Shown here: positions 44,166 to 51,653 of the stretch, in pieces
How the letters are laid out: each line of letters starts with the position of its first letter
Position numbering within the stretch: position 1 is the first letter of the stretch
DNA from: Flagellimonas aquimarina
GTDB lineage: Bacteria > Bacteroidota > Bacteroidia > Flavobacteriales > Flavobacteriaceae
Length of the DNA: 64,000 nucleotides
Assembly: GCF_003149745.1 (NCBI RefSeq)
Contig: NZ_QGEG01000001.1
Coordinates: 1,178,001-1,242,000 of the forward strand
Direction: 5' to 3'
The notes under the pieces: model-generated
The model's input: the letters and a program-made list of their open reading frames with translations, nothing else
What the model was told of the DNA's origin: nothing
Database searches by the model: none
Made by a program: the position numbers and the translations under genes

Positions 44166-44960
44166 TTACCCTTTTTTGATGTGGCTTATTTTTTCAAATG
44201 AGGCAACAATTCCTCTGATCAAAGAAGAACTTAAGCCTTGGTGCTCCATTTCATTAAGTCCCTCAATGGTACAGCCTTTTGGAGTTGTAACCCTATCAAT
44301 TTCTTCTTCGGGATGACTACCGGACTCTATTAAAAGACTTGCAGCGCCGTTGCATGTGTGCATGGCCAATTCTTGAGCCTCCTTGGCATCAAAGCCAAGT
44401 TGAATTGCCCCTTGTGTGGTTGCCCGAATCAAGCGCATCCAAAACGCAATACCGCTAGCACATATTACAGTGGCTGCTTGCATCTGGTCCTCTGGAATTT
44501 CCAAGGTATGACCCATTCTGTTGAAAATGGCTTTGGCCAAATCGATTCGTTTCTTTCCAAGTTCATTGGTGCACAGGCAGGTCATGGAATTACCCACAGA
44601 AATTGCAGTGTTGGGCATGCTTCGAATAATATACCTTTCTGACCCTATAATTTCTTCAATTTTGGAAATACTAAAGCCGGTTATGGTGCTAATGATGACG
44701 TGCTTTTCGGTCAATAAATCTTTAACCTGCTCTAAAATTGCAGCAAAATGGCCCGGTTGTACCGCAAAAATTAAAACATCTGATTTTTTTACAGCTTCTT
44801 GATTGTCAGAAGTGACGGTCACGTTGCCATACTTTTCAAAATCCTTGATTTCTGTAGTATTTCTTTTGGTAAGATACATGGTGGTGGCGCCATTGCTATG
44901 CAAAACTCCTTTTGCGACTGCCAATCCTAAATTTCCTGCTCCTATTATTGCTATTTTCAT
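44166..44960 (-). CDS. proC: Pyrroline-5-carboxylate reductase
   Basis: 264 residues. The Rossmann motif IAIIGAGNLGLAVAKGV is at the N-terminus; SMPNTAISVGNSMTCLC and the C-terminal VTTPKGCTIEGLNEMEHQGL are P5C reductase signatures. It makes proline from pyrroline-5-carboxylate with NAD(P)H. Its presence within the arginine genes, between argC and argD with gaps of 13 and 6 bp, links proline and arginine synthesis in one transcript. The leader peptide upstream of the operon is rich in both Arg and Pro codons. Confidence 0.95.
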   Translation of the reverse strand: MKIAIIGAGNLGLAVAKGVLHSNGATTMYLTKRNTTEIKDFEKYGNVTVTSDNQEAVKKSDVLIFAVQPGHFAAILEQVKDLLTEKHVIISTITGFSISKIEEIIGSERYIIRSMPNTAISVGNSMTCLCTNELGKKRIDLAKAIFNRMGHTLEIPEDQMQAATVICASGIAFWMRLIRATTQGAIQLGFDAKEAQELAMHTCNGAASLLIESGSHPEEEIDRVTTPKGCTIEGLNEMEHQGLSSSLIRGIVASFEKISHIKKG

Positions 44961-44973
44961 TTTGATTTTCTTT

Positions 44974-45948
44974 TTAAAATACCCCTGCTTTCAATCGCAA
45001 TCCAAGACTTTCATCAAAACCAAACATTAAATTCATGTTCTGAACGGCTTGCCCAGATGCCCCTTTTATTAGGTTGTCAATGGCAGATGTTATTAATAAT
45101 TGGTCCTGGTGCTTATGTAAATGAATATGGCATTGATTGGTATTCACCACTTGTTTTAAATGAATGGGTTCTTCTGATATATGAGTAAAAACTGCGTTTG
45201 AATAAAATGTAGAATATTTTTTTTTTGCTTCATCCAACGAACCTTCAAACTTGGTGTAAGCCGTGGCTAAAATACCTCTTGTAAAATTTCCTCTATTGGG
45301 CAAAAAGAACAGTTTACCAATTGGGTTTCCAAAAGAATCTAAACTCTCACCAATTTCCCCTAAATGTTGATGGGTAAAAGGTTTGTACCAGGAAACATTG
45401 TTATTTCGCCAGCTAAAGTGTGATGTGGACGATAAGCCTACTCCTGCGCCAGTACTGCCGGTTACTGCATTTATATGAACGTCATTAGGCAATAACTCTG
45501 CTTTTGCCAAGGGCAACAGCGCCAATTGAATTGCCGTTGCAAAGCACCCCGGATTGGCTATATTTTCAGATTTTTTTATTTCCTCCCTATTCAGTTCTGG
45601 CAATCCATAGATAAACACTTTTTTGCTTAAGGCATTATCTTTTTGTAATCTAAAATCATTGCTCAAATCTATGATTCTAGTGTTGGCGGCAAAGTTGTTT
45701 TCTTCCAAGAACTTTGTTGAATTGCCATGGCCAAGACATAAAAAAACTAAGTCAACTTTGGGATTTACTTCTCCCGTAAATTTTAAATCGGTCAATCCCA
45801 ATAGATCTTGGTGGGCGGAGCTAACCAATTTTCCTGCACGCGTAGTGCTATAGATAAAATCAATATCGGCTTCTGGATGATTCAATAGAATTCTGATCAA
45901 TTCTCCGCCAGTATACCCTGAGCCTCCTATTATTCCTGTCTTAATCAT
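44974..45948 (-). CDS. argC: N-acyl-gamma-glutamyl-phosphate reductase
   Basis: 324 residues. The N-terminal NADPH site is TGIIGGSGYTGGELIRILLN, the active-site Cys is in NIANPGCFATAIQLALLPLA, and GLSSTSHFSWRNNNVSWYKP with FTHQHLGEI carries the active-site His. It reduces N-acylglutamyl phosphate to the semialdehyde. It overlaps argG by 8 bp. Its type-1 length and motifs are normal. The acyl group is probably succinyl if the prediction from argF' holds. Confidence 0.94.
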   Translation of the reverse strand: MIKTGIIGGSGYTGGELIRILLNHPEADIDFIYSTTRAGKLVSSAHQDLLGLTDLKFTGEVNPKVDLVFLCLGHGNSTKFLEENNFAANTRIIDLSNDFRLQKDNALSKKVFIYGLPELNREEIKKSENIANPGCFATAIQLALLPLAKAELLPNDVHINAVTGSTGAGVGLSSTSHFSWRNNNVSWYKPFTHQHLGEIGESLDSFGNPIGKLFFLPNRGNFTRGILATAYTKFEGSLDEAKKKYSTFYSNAVFTHISEEPIHLKQVVNTNQCHIHLHKHQDQLLITSAIDNLIKGASGQAVQNMNLMFGFDESLGLRLKAGVF

Positions 45949-47131
45949 TGCTTTGATTTACATGGTTCGCAATTTTTCCGGAATTGGAAAGTATTTTAAT
46001 AAACCCTTTTGCATCATTGGCGGTCCAACCTTTGTTCATTTCACCATAACTTCCAAAAGAGGCATTCATTAAATCATTTTTGGAAGAGATTCCATTCAAT
46101 TCAAATCGGTAAGGATGCAGTGTTACAAAAACATCACCAGTAACATTTTTTTGAGTGTCTTCTAGAAATACTTCAATATTCCTCATTACTTCGTCCAGAT
46201 AATTTCCTTCATGCAGCAACATGCCATAAAAATTCCCCAGCTGTTCTTTTTGATATTGCTGCCACTTGCTTAAAGTGTGTTTTTCAAGTAAATGATGCGC
46301 TTTAATTATGATAAGTGGTGCAGCGGCCTCAAAGCCCACTCTTCCTTTAATTCCAATAATCGTGTCTCCCACATGAATGTCTCTGCCAATGGCATATTTT
46401 GCAGCTATTTCTGAGAGTTTTTCAATATTCTCAACGGGAGTTGCGCTTTCACCATCAATAGCGGTAAGTTCACCTTTTTTAAAACTAAGCTTGAGCTCCT
46501 TTGAAAATTCTTTTTCCAATTGACTTGGGTACGCCGTTTCGGGCAATGGTAAATGCGAGGTTAACGTTTCATCACCTCCAACAGAGGTGCCCCATAATCC
46601 TCGATTGATGGAGTATTTTGCTTTTTCCCACGGATAATCAACTCCATTTTTTTGTAAATAAGCAATTTCAGCTTCTCTTGATAGTTTATTATCTCTGATT
46701 GGAGTGATTATTTCAATTTCTGGAGCTATGATTTGAAAAATCATATCAAATCTTACCTGATCGTTTCCTGCGCCTGTGCTGCCATGGGCTATATAGTTTG
46801 CTCCAATTTTTTTAGCGTGATTTACAATTTCTATGGCTTGAACAATACGTTCCGCACTTACCGAAAGAGGATAGGTGTTGTTCTTGAGAACATTTCCAAA
46901 GACAAGGTACTTTACCACTTTTTCGTAAAAATTGGAAATGGCATTTATAGAAGTATAGGATGTAGCACCTAGATCCAGTGCTTTTTGCTGTATGCTTGTA
47001 ATTTCCGCTTTGGAAAAACCACCTGTGTTCACACTTACAGCATTGACTTCAAATCCTTCTTCTTTTGATAAATATTTTGCGCAGTAGGATGTATCTAACC
47101 CTCCGCTATAGGCTAAAACTAGTTTTTTCAT
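45941..47131 (-). CDS. argG: Argininosuccinate synthase
   Basis: 396 residues. The PP-loop AYSGGLDTSYCAKYL is at residues 5-19; YIAHGSTGAGNDQVRFD, YSINRGLWGTSVGGDE and IHVGDTIIGIKGRVGFEAAA are further family motifs. It joins citrulline and aspartate with ATP to form argininosuccinate. It is the second gene of the operon, overlapping the GNAT gene by 4 bp (ATGA). Placement of the late-step enzymes argG and argH at opposite ends of one operon is typical of Bacteroidota. Confidence 0.94.
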   Translation of the reverse strand: MKKLVLAYSGGLDTSYCAKYLSKEEGFEVNAVSVNTGGFSKAEITSIQQKALDLGATSYTSINAISNFYEKVVKYLVFGNVLKNNTYPLSVSAERIVQAIEIVNHAKKIGANYIAHGSTGAGNDQVRFDMIFQIIAPEIEIITPIRDNKLSREAEIAYLQKNGVDYPWEKAKYSINRGLWGTSVGGDETLTSHLPLPETAYPSQLEKEFSKELKLSFKKGELTAIDGESATPVENIEKLSEIAAKYAIGRDIHVGDTIIGIKGRVGFEAAAPLIIIKAHHLLEKHTLSKWQQYQKEQLGNFYGMLLHEGNYLDEVMRNIEVFLEDTQKNVTGDVFVTLHPYRFELNGISSKNDLMNASFGSYGEMNKGWTANDAKGFIKILSNSGKIANHVNQSND

Positions 47132-47754
47132 TTTGCTTTCTTTTTTAGAAAGAGGTTTTCCTTAATTCGTTTCAATCTTTGAAACGCTTTGCCATTAAGT
47201 CTTTTCGGTTCAGTCTTTGATTCAGTTTTTGATGTGTTTGGATTGTAAAGCATTCCGGTGCACAGGCACATGTTTCGCTCCGTCCTGGTAAGGATGTCAA
47301 AGTTCTTGCAGGTCTGGCAACCTTTCCAAAACTCTGGGTCATCTGTAAGTTCTGAAAATGTAACAGGTTTGTACCCTAGTTCATAATTCATTTTCATTAC
47401 TGCCAAACCGGTTGTGATTCCAAAGATTTTGGCATCAGGGAATTTTTGTTTGGAAAGCTCAAAAATTGCTTTTTTAATTTGTTTGGCCAATCCTTGTTTT
47501 CTGTAGTCTGGGTGTACGATCAAACCGGAGTTTGCAACAAAGTTTTTGTTTCCCCAGACTTCAATGTAACAGAATCCAGCGAACTTTTCACCGTCCAACG
47601 CAATTACCGCATTGGCATTCTCTAGACGTTTTATAATATATTCTGGCGTACGTTGTGCAATACCGGTACCACGGACTTTTGCCGATTCTGTGATGGTATC
47701 GCTAATGATTTGAGCGTATTTAAAATGTGACTCGTTAGCAACTATAATTTCCAT
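47128..47754 (-). CDS. GNAT acyltransferase with Cys-rich tail, candidate N-acylglutamate synthase
   Basis: 208 residues, first structural gene of the arginine operon. The GNAT core has VANSGLIVHPDYRKQGLAKQ, the acyl-CoA pyrophosphate loop, and ITTGLAVMKMNYELGYKP. After it come four closely spaced cysteines (CQTCKNFDILTRTERNMCLC), the pattern of a small metal-binding knuckle, and a basic tail. No classic argA or argJ gene is present in the operon, so this is the best candidate for acylating glutamate. If the pathway uses succinyl intermediates it would use succinyl-CoA. The fold is firm; the reaction is inferred from the operon position. Confidence 0.82.
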   Translation of the reverse strand: MEIIVANESHFKYAQIISDTITESAKVRGTGIAQRTPEYIIKRLENANAVIALDGEKFAGFCYIEVWGNKNFVANSGLIVHPDYRKQGLAKQIKKAIFELSKQKFPDAKIFGITTGLAVMKMNYELGYKPVTFSELTDDPEFWKGCQTCKNFDILTRTERNMCLCTGMLYNPNTSKTESKTEPKRLNGKAFQRLKRIKENLFLKKKAK

Positions 47755-47805
47755 TGCTACTTTGTTTTTAACTAATAAATAATTGAAATCTGTTTGAGGT
47801 ATTGC

Positions 47806-47878
47806 GGAAATGGACTCACCTATTTCCAGGGATATAGTGCACCCTTACGGGCGACGACGTGGAGAGAATGGACGCACT
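47806..47878 (-). promoter_or_regulatory. Candidate attenuator fold between the leader ORF and the arginine operon
   Basis: Read on the minus strand, AGTGCGTCC (47878-47870) can pair with GGGTGCACT (47844-47836) over nine pairs including two G-U. A competing hairpin pairs CGCCC (47853-47849) with GGGTG (47844-47840) around a GUAA tetraloop that holds the leader stop codon. A third hairpin GGAAAT/ATTTCC (47827-47822 and 47811-47806) lies before the first gene. The first two exclude each other. No U-run is seen, so the outcome may act on translation or Rho. Confidence 0.45.
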
Positions 47879-47925
47879 GGAGCAAAGCTGCTCAAGATGA
47901 ATAATATGTATTGTTGTCCTTTCAT
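47845..47925 (-). CDS. 26-residue Arg/Pro-rich leader peptide of the arginine-proline operon
   Basis: A short ORF from ATG at 47925 to TAA at 47845-47847, 90 bp before the GNAT gene. It starts MKGQQYILFILSS and ends APVRPFSPRRRP. Three consecutive Arg codons (CGT CGT CGC) and a Pro codon come immediately before the stop; in total 4 of 26 residues are Arg and 4 are Pro, all in the last eleven. The operon downstream makes arginine and, through proC, proline. This is the arrangement of leader peptides where the ribosome stalls when the end product's charged tRNA is scarce. The region between it and the first gene can form alternative hairpins. Expression is not proven, and the promoter was not clearly identified. 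Confidence 0.65.
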   Translation of the reverse strand: MKGQQYILFILSSFAPVRPFSPRRRP

Positions 47926-47971
47926 TATGGGTTAAAAGTACAAATTAATTCCAGTTGGCATAGAAAAGGAG

Positions 47972-49336
47972 TTATTTTTTAAAGAAATGTAACTTTTTTT
48001 CTCCTTTACCTATTAATTCATAAATAAGGAACCCAAAGACTAGAATATACTCAATTGCCAACAACCACAAATTTTCAATATAATCGGGATTTGAATAGGC
48101 ATAATAGCTCAAAATGGCGGCAAAAGACCAAACAATGGCGTACTGATATCTGGTAAACATGCTTAGCACCAGTAAAAAAACAATATACCAAGGATGCACA
48201 GTGCTCGATAGAAAGTAATAGCTAGAAAGTACAATCAACATTGAGGTGATTAGGACATTGTAATTCTGGTTTTTTCTAAAAAGGGCAATCAGTACTGTTC
48301 CAATGATTACGGAGATGGCAATGACTTTACCGTAGACTTTAATTAGTTCCCAAGGCTTGGCGTCAAAATAATTAACGGCCACCTTTTTTATGGCATTATA
48401 TATTCCGGCATTAAACTCAAAGTTGGAGAACCAAAGCCCTACGGTTTCTGAATAGTTGTTGACAAACACCTGAGAATAAAAGGGAAGCAATAGAATGAGA
48501 CATGTAGCTCCAACCAAAATATAAAACAAGGTACTTTTCTTAAAACCAAAGTATTTTAAAAAAAGGGGCAAAAATAAAATCGGCACCAGTTTTACCATAA
48601 TGGAAAGGGCGTATACGGGAGCTCCCCAAACCCATTTGTTGCAGGCAATTAGATATAATGACCAAACAAAGAAAAATAGCATTACCCCTTCAAAATGCAA
48701 ATTTCCCGTTAATTCAATAATGACCAGTGGATTTAGAAAATACCAAAAAGCCATATGATTTGATTTGTTGAGGTTTTGGAGCAACTTCCTTCCAAAATAG
48801 AGTATACCAATATCTGCAAAAATGATGGTAAGCCTCATTACAATTATAGACCCCAGAATGCTTCCCCCTCCCAGTAAAGTGGCAATGGTAAATATGAGTT
48901 GATTTATAGGGGGGTAATTACTGAAGTGCTTGGCGCTTAAATCGCCCATGCCAGCAAACAGTTCGTGTGCATGTGCAATAGGCAGTTCCTCTTGAAGTAT
49001 GAGTTGGTTTGGTAAGTGGATATAAGGGTTGATACCATTTTTAATCAGTTCCCCATCCCAAATAAACCGATAAAAATCTTGAGAAAGGTTTGGTTCTACA
49101 AAGAGAAAAACCAAACGAAATAGAATTCCAGTGACCAATAAGAACTTAAAGTTCCATTTTTCAAATTGGATCAACTTATAGTAAAAGAAAAAAAGAGCGG
49201 TAAAAAGCCCTAGCAGTTTTAGGAAATCCTGACGGTCTAAATCAAAAGCAAAAACAGCATAAAATAGCGTACAGGCTAAAACTATGATAATAGCGTAGGC
49301 ATGAAGCTTCCAAAATTTTATAATTTGATGCGGCAT
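47972..49336 (-). CDS. GT-C type polytopic glycosyltransferase (DUF2029/GT87-like)
   Basis: 454 residues, about 11-12 membrane helices. The first extracytoplasmic loop has EPNLSQDFYRFIWDGELIKN with an acidic pair typical of GT-C enzymes that use polyprenyl-phosphate sugars. GINPYIHLPN and YFLSSTVHPWYIVFLLVLSM are also characteristic of the GT87/mannosyltransferase-like group. It would add a sugar to a lipid or glycan on the outer face of the inner membrane. The DPM-like glycosyltransferase at 53140 could make the polyprenyl-phosphate donor. It ends 46 bp upstream of the arginine leader on the same strand but is not functionally related. Confidence 0.8.
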   Translation of the reverse strand: MPHQIIKFWKLHAYAIIIVLACTLFYAVFAFDLDRQDFLKLLGLFTALFFFYYKLIQFEKWNFKFLLVTGILFRLVFLFVEPNLSQDFYRFIWDGELIKNGINPYIHLPNQLILQEELPIAHAHELFAGMGDLSAKHFSNYPPINQLIFTIATLLGGGSILGSIIVMRLTIIFADIGILYFGRKLLQNLNKSNHMAFWYFLNPLVIIELTGNLHFEGVMLFFFVWSLYLIACNKWVWGAPVYALSIMVKLVPILFLPLFLKYFGFKKSTLFYILVGATCLILLLPFYSQVFVNNYSETVGLWFSNFEFNAGIYNAIKKVAVNYFDAKPWELIKVYGKVIAISVIIGTVLIALFRKNQNYNVLITSMLIVLSSYYFLSSTVHPWYIVFLLVLSMFTRYQYAIVWSFAAILSYYAYSNPDYIENLWLLAIEYILVFGFLIYELIGKGEKKLHFFKK

Positions 49337-49410
49337 TGTAAACGAACGGCTCTTGTGCCTGCAAAGAATACAAAATTTTACTTGATTAAAAACATTTGAA
49401 TGTTATAATA

Positions 49411-49446
49411 ACCCGCTGCGCATTTAAAAACTTAAAAACAGCGGGT
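49411..49446 (-). terminator. Inverted repeat after the GyrI-like gene
   Basis: ACCCGCTG (49411-49418) and CAGCGGGT (49439-49446) are perfect 8-bp arms with a 20-base loop, 15 bp beyond the stop codon on the minus strand. The tail is A+T-rich but without a clean U-run. Confidence 0.5.
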
Positions 49447-49460
49447 CGTATTTGTTGTTT

Positions 49461-49922
49461 TTATTCTGTTGCAATAAGTATTTCAGCTTCACCATCGGTA
49501 GGGTTTATTGCTTTCTCGCCATACACCTCTATGTCCGTGGTATATGTTCTTTTTAACTCGGTATTCCAGATATCCATCCAAGTATTGATCACTGCATCTT
49601 TGGTTAGGTCTCCTTTGGCAACAAATTGCGTGTAGTTGGCAGCAGGAACCATTTTTACCGTCATATCTTCTGGTATATTGTCTAGATTGGATACGTTGCA
49701 ACCTATAACTATGGTATAAGGTTTTGTATGATCCCCTTCATAATCGGTGTAAAGTGCGTAAAGGGTTTCATCCGTTTTATTTGGAATTCGGTTCAATGTA
49801 TTTTCGGACATGAATTTTTCCCAAAGTTGTGGAATGTCCTTTTCAGCTTTCCCTTTGTTATTAGATGTTCTGGCAGAAATACCAACGATAGTCAATGCGT
49901 CTTTTTTTGTGATTGTCATCAT
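49461..49922 (-). CDS. GyrI-like small-molecule binding (AraC effector-binding) protein
   Basis: 153 residues, a stand-alone GyrI-like/SOUL-type effector domain: IVGISARTSNNKGKAEKDIP, TLYALYTDYEGDHTKPYTIV, and VKMVPAANYTQFVAKGDLTK with VINTWMDIWN near the end. Such proteins bind hydrophobic ligands or act as sensors. In Flavobacteria they are frequently encoded beside a WYL-type regulator; here one is present at 50865 but separated by an outer-membrane protein gene on the opposite strand. A TATTTTTG box on the minus strand (49942-49949) is a possible promoter. Confidence 0.85.
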   Translation of the reverse strand: MMTITKKDALTIVGISARTSNNKGKAEKDIPQLWEKFMSENTLNRIPNKTDETLYALYTDYEGDHTKPYTIVIGCNVSNLDNIPEDMTVKMVPAANYTQFVAKGDLTKDAVINTWMDIWNTELKRTYTTDIEVYGEKAINPTDGEAEILIATE

Positions 49923-50071
49923 GATAAATTTAAGATTTACACAAAAATATTGGCAGGTTATGACAAGGGTGTGTCAGGGGTGTTTGGAATTCGTCAAGTC
50001 ATATCCATTAAGTATTAATTTGCCTTAATTTTTTAAGCCATAATCTAAGAACTTTACTTGTTAAACAATAC

Positions 50072-50089
50072 GCTTCTTTTAAAAGAAGC
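50072..50089. repeat. Perfect 18-bp palindrome upstream of the barrel protein gene
   Basis: GCTTCTTTTAAAAGAAGC, a perfect inverted repeat in the spacer before the gene at 50127. It may be a hairpin at the end of a cassette or a protein-binding site. It does not resemble the LacI-type operators. Confidence 0.5.
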
Positions 50090-50126
50090 ATATCTGAATT
50101 ATTAGGCAAAATTAAAAATTAAAAAA

Positions 50127-50702
50127 ATGAAAAGAATTCTCATCTTATTATCCATCATTTCATTTACCGCTACTTTTTCTCAAAAAAAGAATTTTAGCTT
50201 AGAAATAGGTTATCCCTTAGAGCTGTCAGACGGGAATCCAACAGGATTAAGTGGAGTTATAAATTCAAAGATAAAGTACAGGTTTTGGGATGCGGAATCA
50301 TTCAGGATCGGTACTTCTTATTCAATCGATTTATTGACAGGAGACTTAATTTTTCAAAATGAAAAGGAATCATTTATATCCCATCATTTCAATTTATTTG
50401 GAGAAGTTCCATTGAATTCGACTAAAAAATTACTTTCCTCATTAGGAGTTGGATATTCTGTGCATAGTTATTTCATAACTACAAATATCTACAGTGAATC
50501 GGGTCCGGTGATTTCTGAAACTGAAAAGAGTAATGTTGGAGGATTCAATATAAATTTTGGTGGAACCTATGACATTTTCAAGAATTTCTTCGTCCAAGGA
50601 AATTTTCAATTTATCAGATTATATGTAGAGAGTTTTATAATTGAAGAAAAGAATGGTTTTAATACAAATCGATTGAAATTTGGGGTTGGATACAGATTTT
50701 AA
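50127..50702 (+). CDS. Predicted outer-membrane beta-barrel protein, unknown function
   Basis: 191 residues. A signal peptide (MKRILILLSIISFTATFS) precedes a sequence of alternating polar and hydrophobic residues with regular aromatic positions and a C-terminal FGVGYRF, the usual end of a small outer-membrane barrel. No named family is recognised. It is the only plus-strand gene between two minus-strand genes (GyrI-like and WYL) that are normally neighbours. Its flanks hold a perfect palindrome upstream and a complex inverted-repeat region downstream (50701-50864), so it looks like an inserted cassette. Confidence 0.65.
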   Translation: MKRILILLSIISFTATFSQKKNFSLEIGYPLELSDGNPTGLSGVINSKIKYRFWDAESFRIGTSYSIDLLTGDLIFQNEKESFISHHFNLFGEVPLNSTKKLLSSLGVGYSVHSYFITTNIYSESGPVISETEKSNVGGFNINFGGTYDIFKNFFVQGNFQFIRLYVESFIIEEKNGFNTNRLKFGVGYRF

Positions 50703-50703
50703 A

Positions 50704-50775
50704 AAGTTGCCAAACAAACGCTATAATTAATAGTGGCATTTTCGGCAATTTGGATCCTATAAGCCGTATACGGCT
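50704..50775. repeat. Inverted-repeat-rich element after the barrel protein gene
   Basis: It contains TTGCC at its start, a CGCTAT/ATAGTG hairpin with TGCC/GGCA outer arms, and a perfect 14-bp palindrome AGCCGTATACGGCT at 50762-50775. The nested stem-loops next to a single ORFan-like gene recall a recombination-site-like or dispersed intergenic element. I have an impression of similar sequence in other Flavobacteria but cannot confirm it here. Confidence 0.45.
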
Positions 50776-50864
50776 GGATTTGCCACAGCAGGAAATTTAA
50801 CGATTTCCAACACCTCCCCAAATTATAGCCTTGAGTAATAGGTATCATCAAAATAAATTTCTTT

Positions 50865-51584
50865 TTAATTTTCTGAATCGGAATAATTCTCATTGTATTT
50901 TTCATACGACTTATAATACTCTTTCAGTGTCATGTTGTGCGATTCAAACTTTTCCAATGTGTTGGTGATATTTTGAATGTGATCTATTCTAAATACCCTA
51001 AAAGCCTTTCTGAGCCTGCAATATGCAATGAGCAACCAGTTTTCTTGGGTGCTGTACAAAGCAAAGGGCTCTATGTTTCTATTGGAACGTTTTTTATCCA
51101 AGGACAGGTATTCCATATTCAAAACTTCAAAATTTGTAATGGAAGATTGAATGCGCATTAAGTAATTACTGGTCTTTTGGTTGGAATAGTTATTGCTAAA
51201 ATAGATTCGCTCGGTTAGTAGACTTACCTTTTCTTTTTGGGAACCTTTTAAAAGTGCTTTAATTTTTAGAATGGCCTCTGTGTAATTTTGTACAAAAGAA
51301 GTGTCTTTGTTTTTAAGGATCAATTGTTCTGCGGTAACAAGCGCATTTGCTTCATCTTCGGTAAACATTACAGGGGGTAATTTATAACCCTCCATCATGC
51401 TATACCCTTTCCCTTCTTCTGTAACCACAGGGACCCCAGATTTTTCCAGGGTACGAATGTCCCTGTAAATGGTTCTAATGCTAACGTTATGCTTTTCTGC
51501 AAGCATTTTTGCGGTAACAATTCTTGAGGATTGCAATTGAGTTAGAATAGCCGTAAGTCTTGAAAGTCTTGGTTTTTCTTCCAC
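50865..51584 (-). CDS. HTH-WYL domain transcriptional regulator (YafY-like)
   Basis: 239 residues from a GTG start; no in-frame ATG lies upstream. The N-terminal winged helix reads RLTAILTQLQSSRIVTAKML and AEKHNVSIRTIYRDIRTLEK. The middle holds the WYL domain (NIEPFALYSTQENWLLIAYC with RLRKAFRVFRIDHI), which senses small ligands or nucleic acid fragments. YafY-like proteins are usually autorepressors of a neighbouring gene, often a GyrI-like protein, which here lies at 49461 beyond a putative insertion. A CAAAAATA (TATTTTTG on the minus strand) box is at 51622-51629. Confidence 0.88.
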   Translation of the reverse strand: MEEKPRLSRLTAILTQLQSSRIVTAKMLAEKHNVSIRTIYRDIRTLEKSGVPVVTEEGKGYSMMEGYKLPPVMFTEDEANALVTAEQLILKNKDTSFVQNYTEAILKIKALLKGSQKEKVSLLTERIYFSNNYSNQKTSNYLMRIQSSITNFEVLNMEYLSLDKKRSNRNIEPFALYSTQENWLLIAYCRLRKAFRVFRIDHIQNITNTLEKFESHNMTLKEYYKSYEKYNENYSDSEN

Positions 51585-51653
51585 ACTGAGATATTTTTAA
51601 TTCTAAAATCCGAGAAGATTCCAAAAATAAAATTAATAAAGAAGAAAATAGAA

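Noticed and set aside
50699-50905. 68-codon minus-strand ORF between the barrel protein and the WYL gene
   Set aside because: Runs through inverted-repeat sequence and overlaps the WYL 3' end; no protein-like features.
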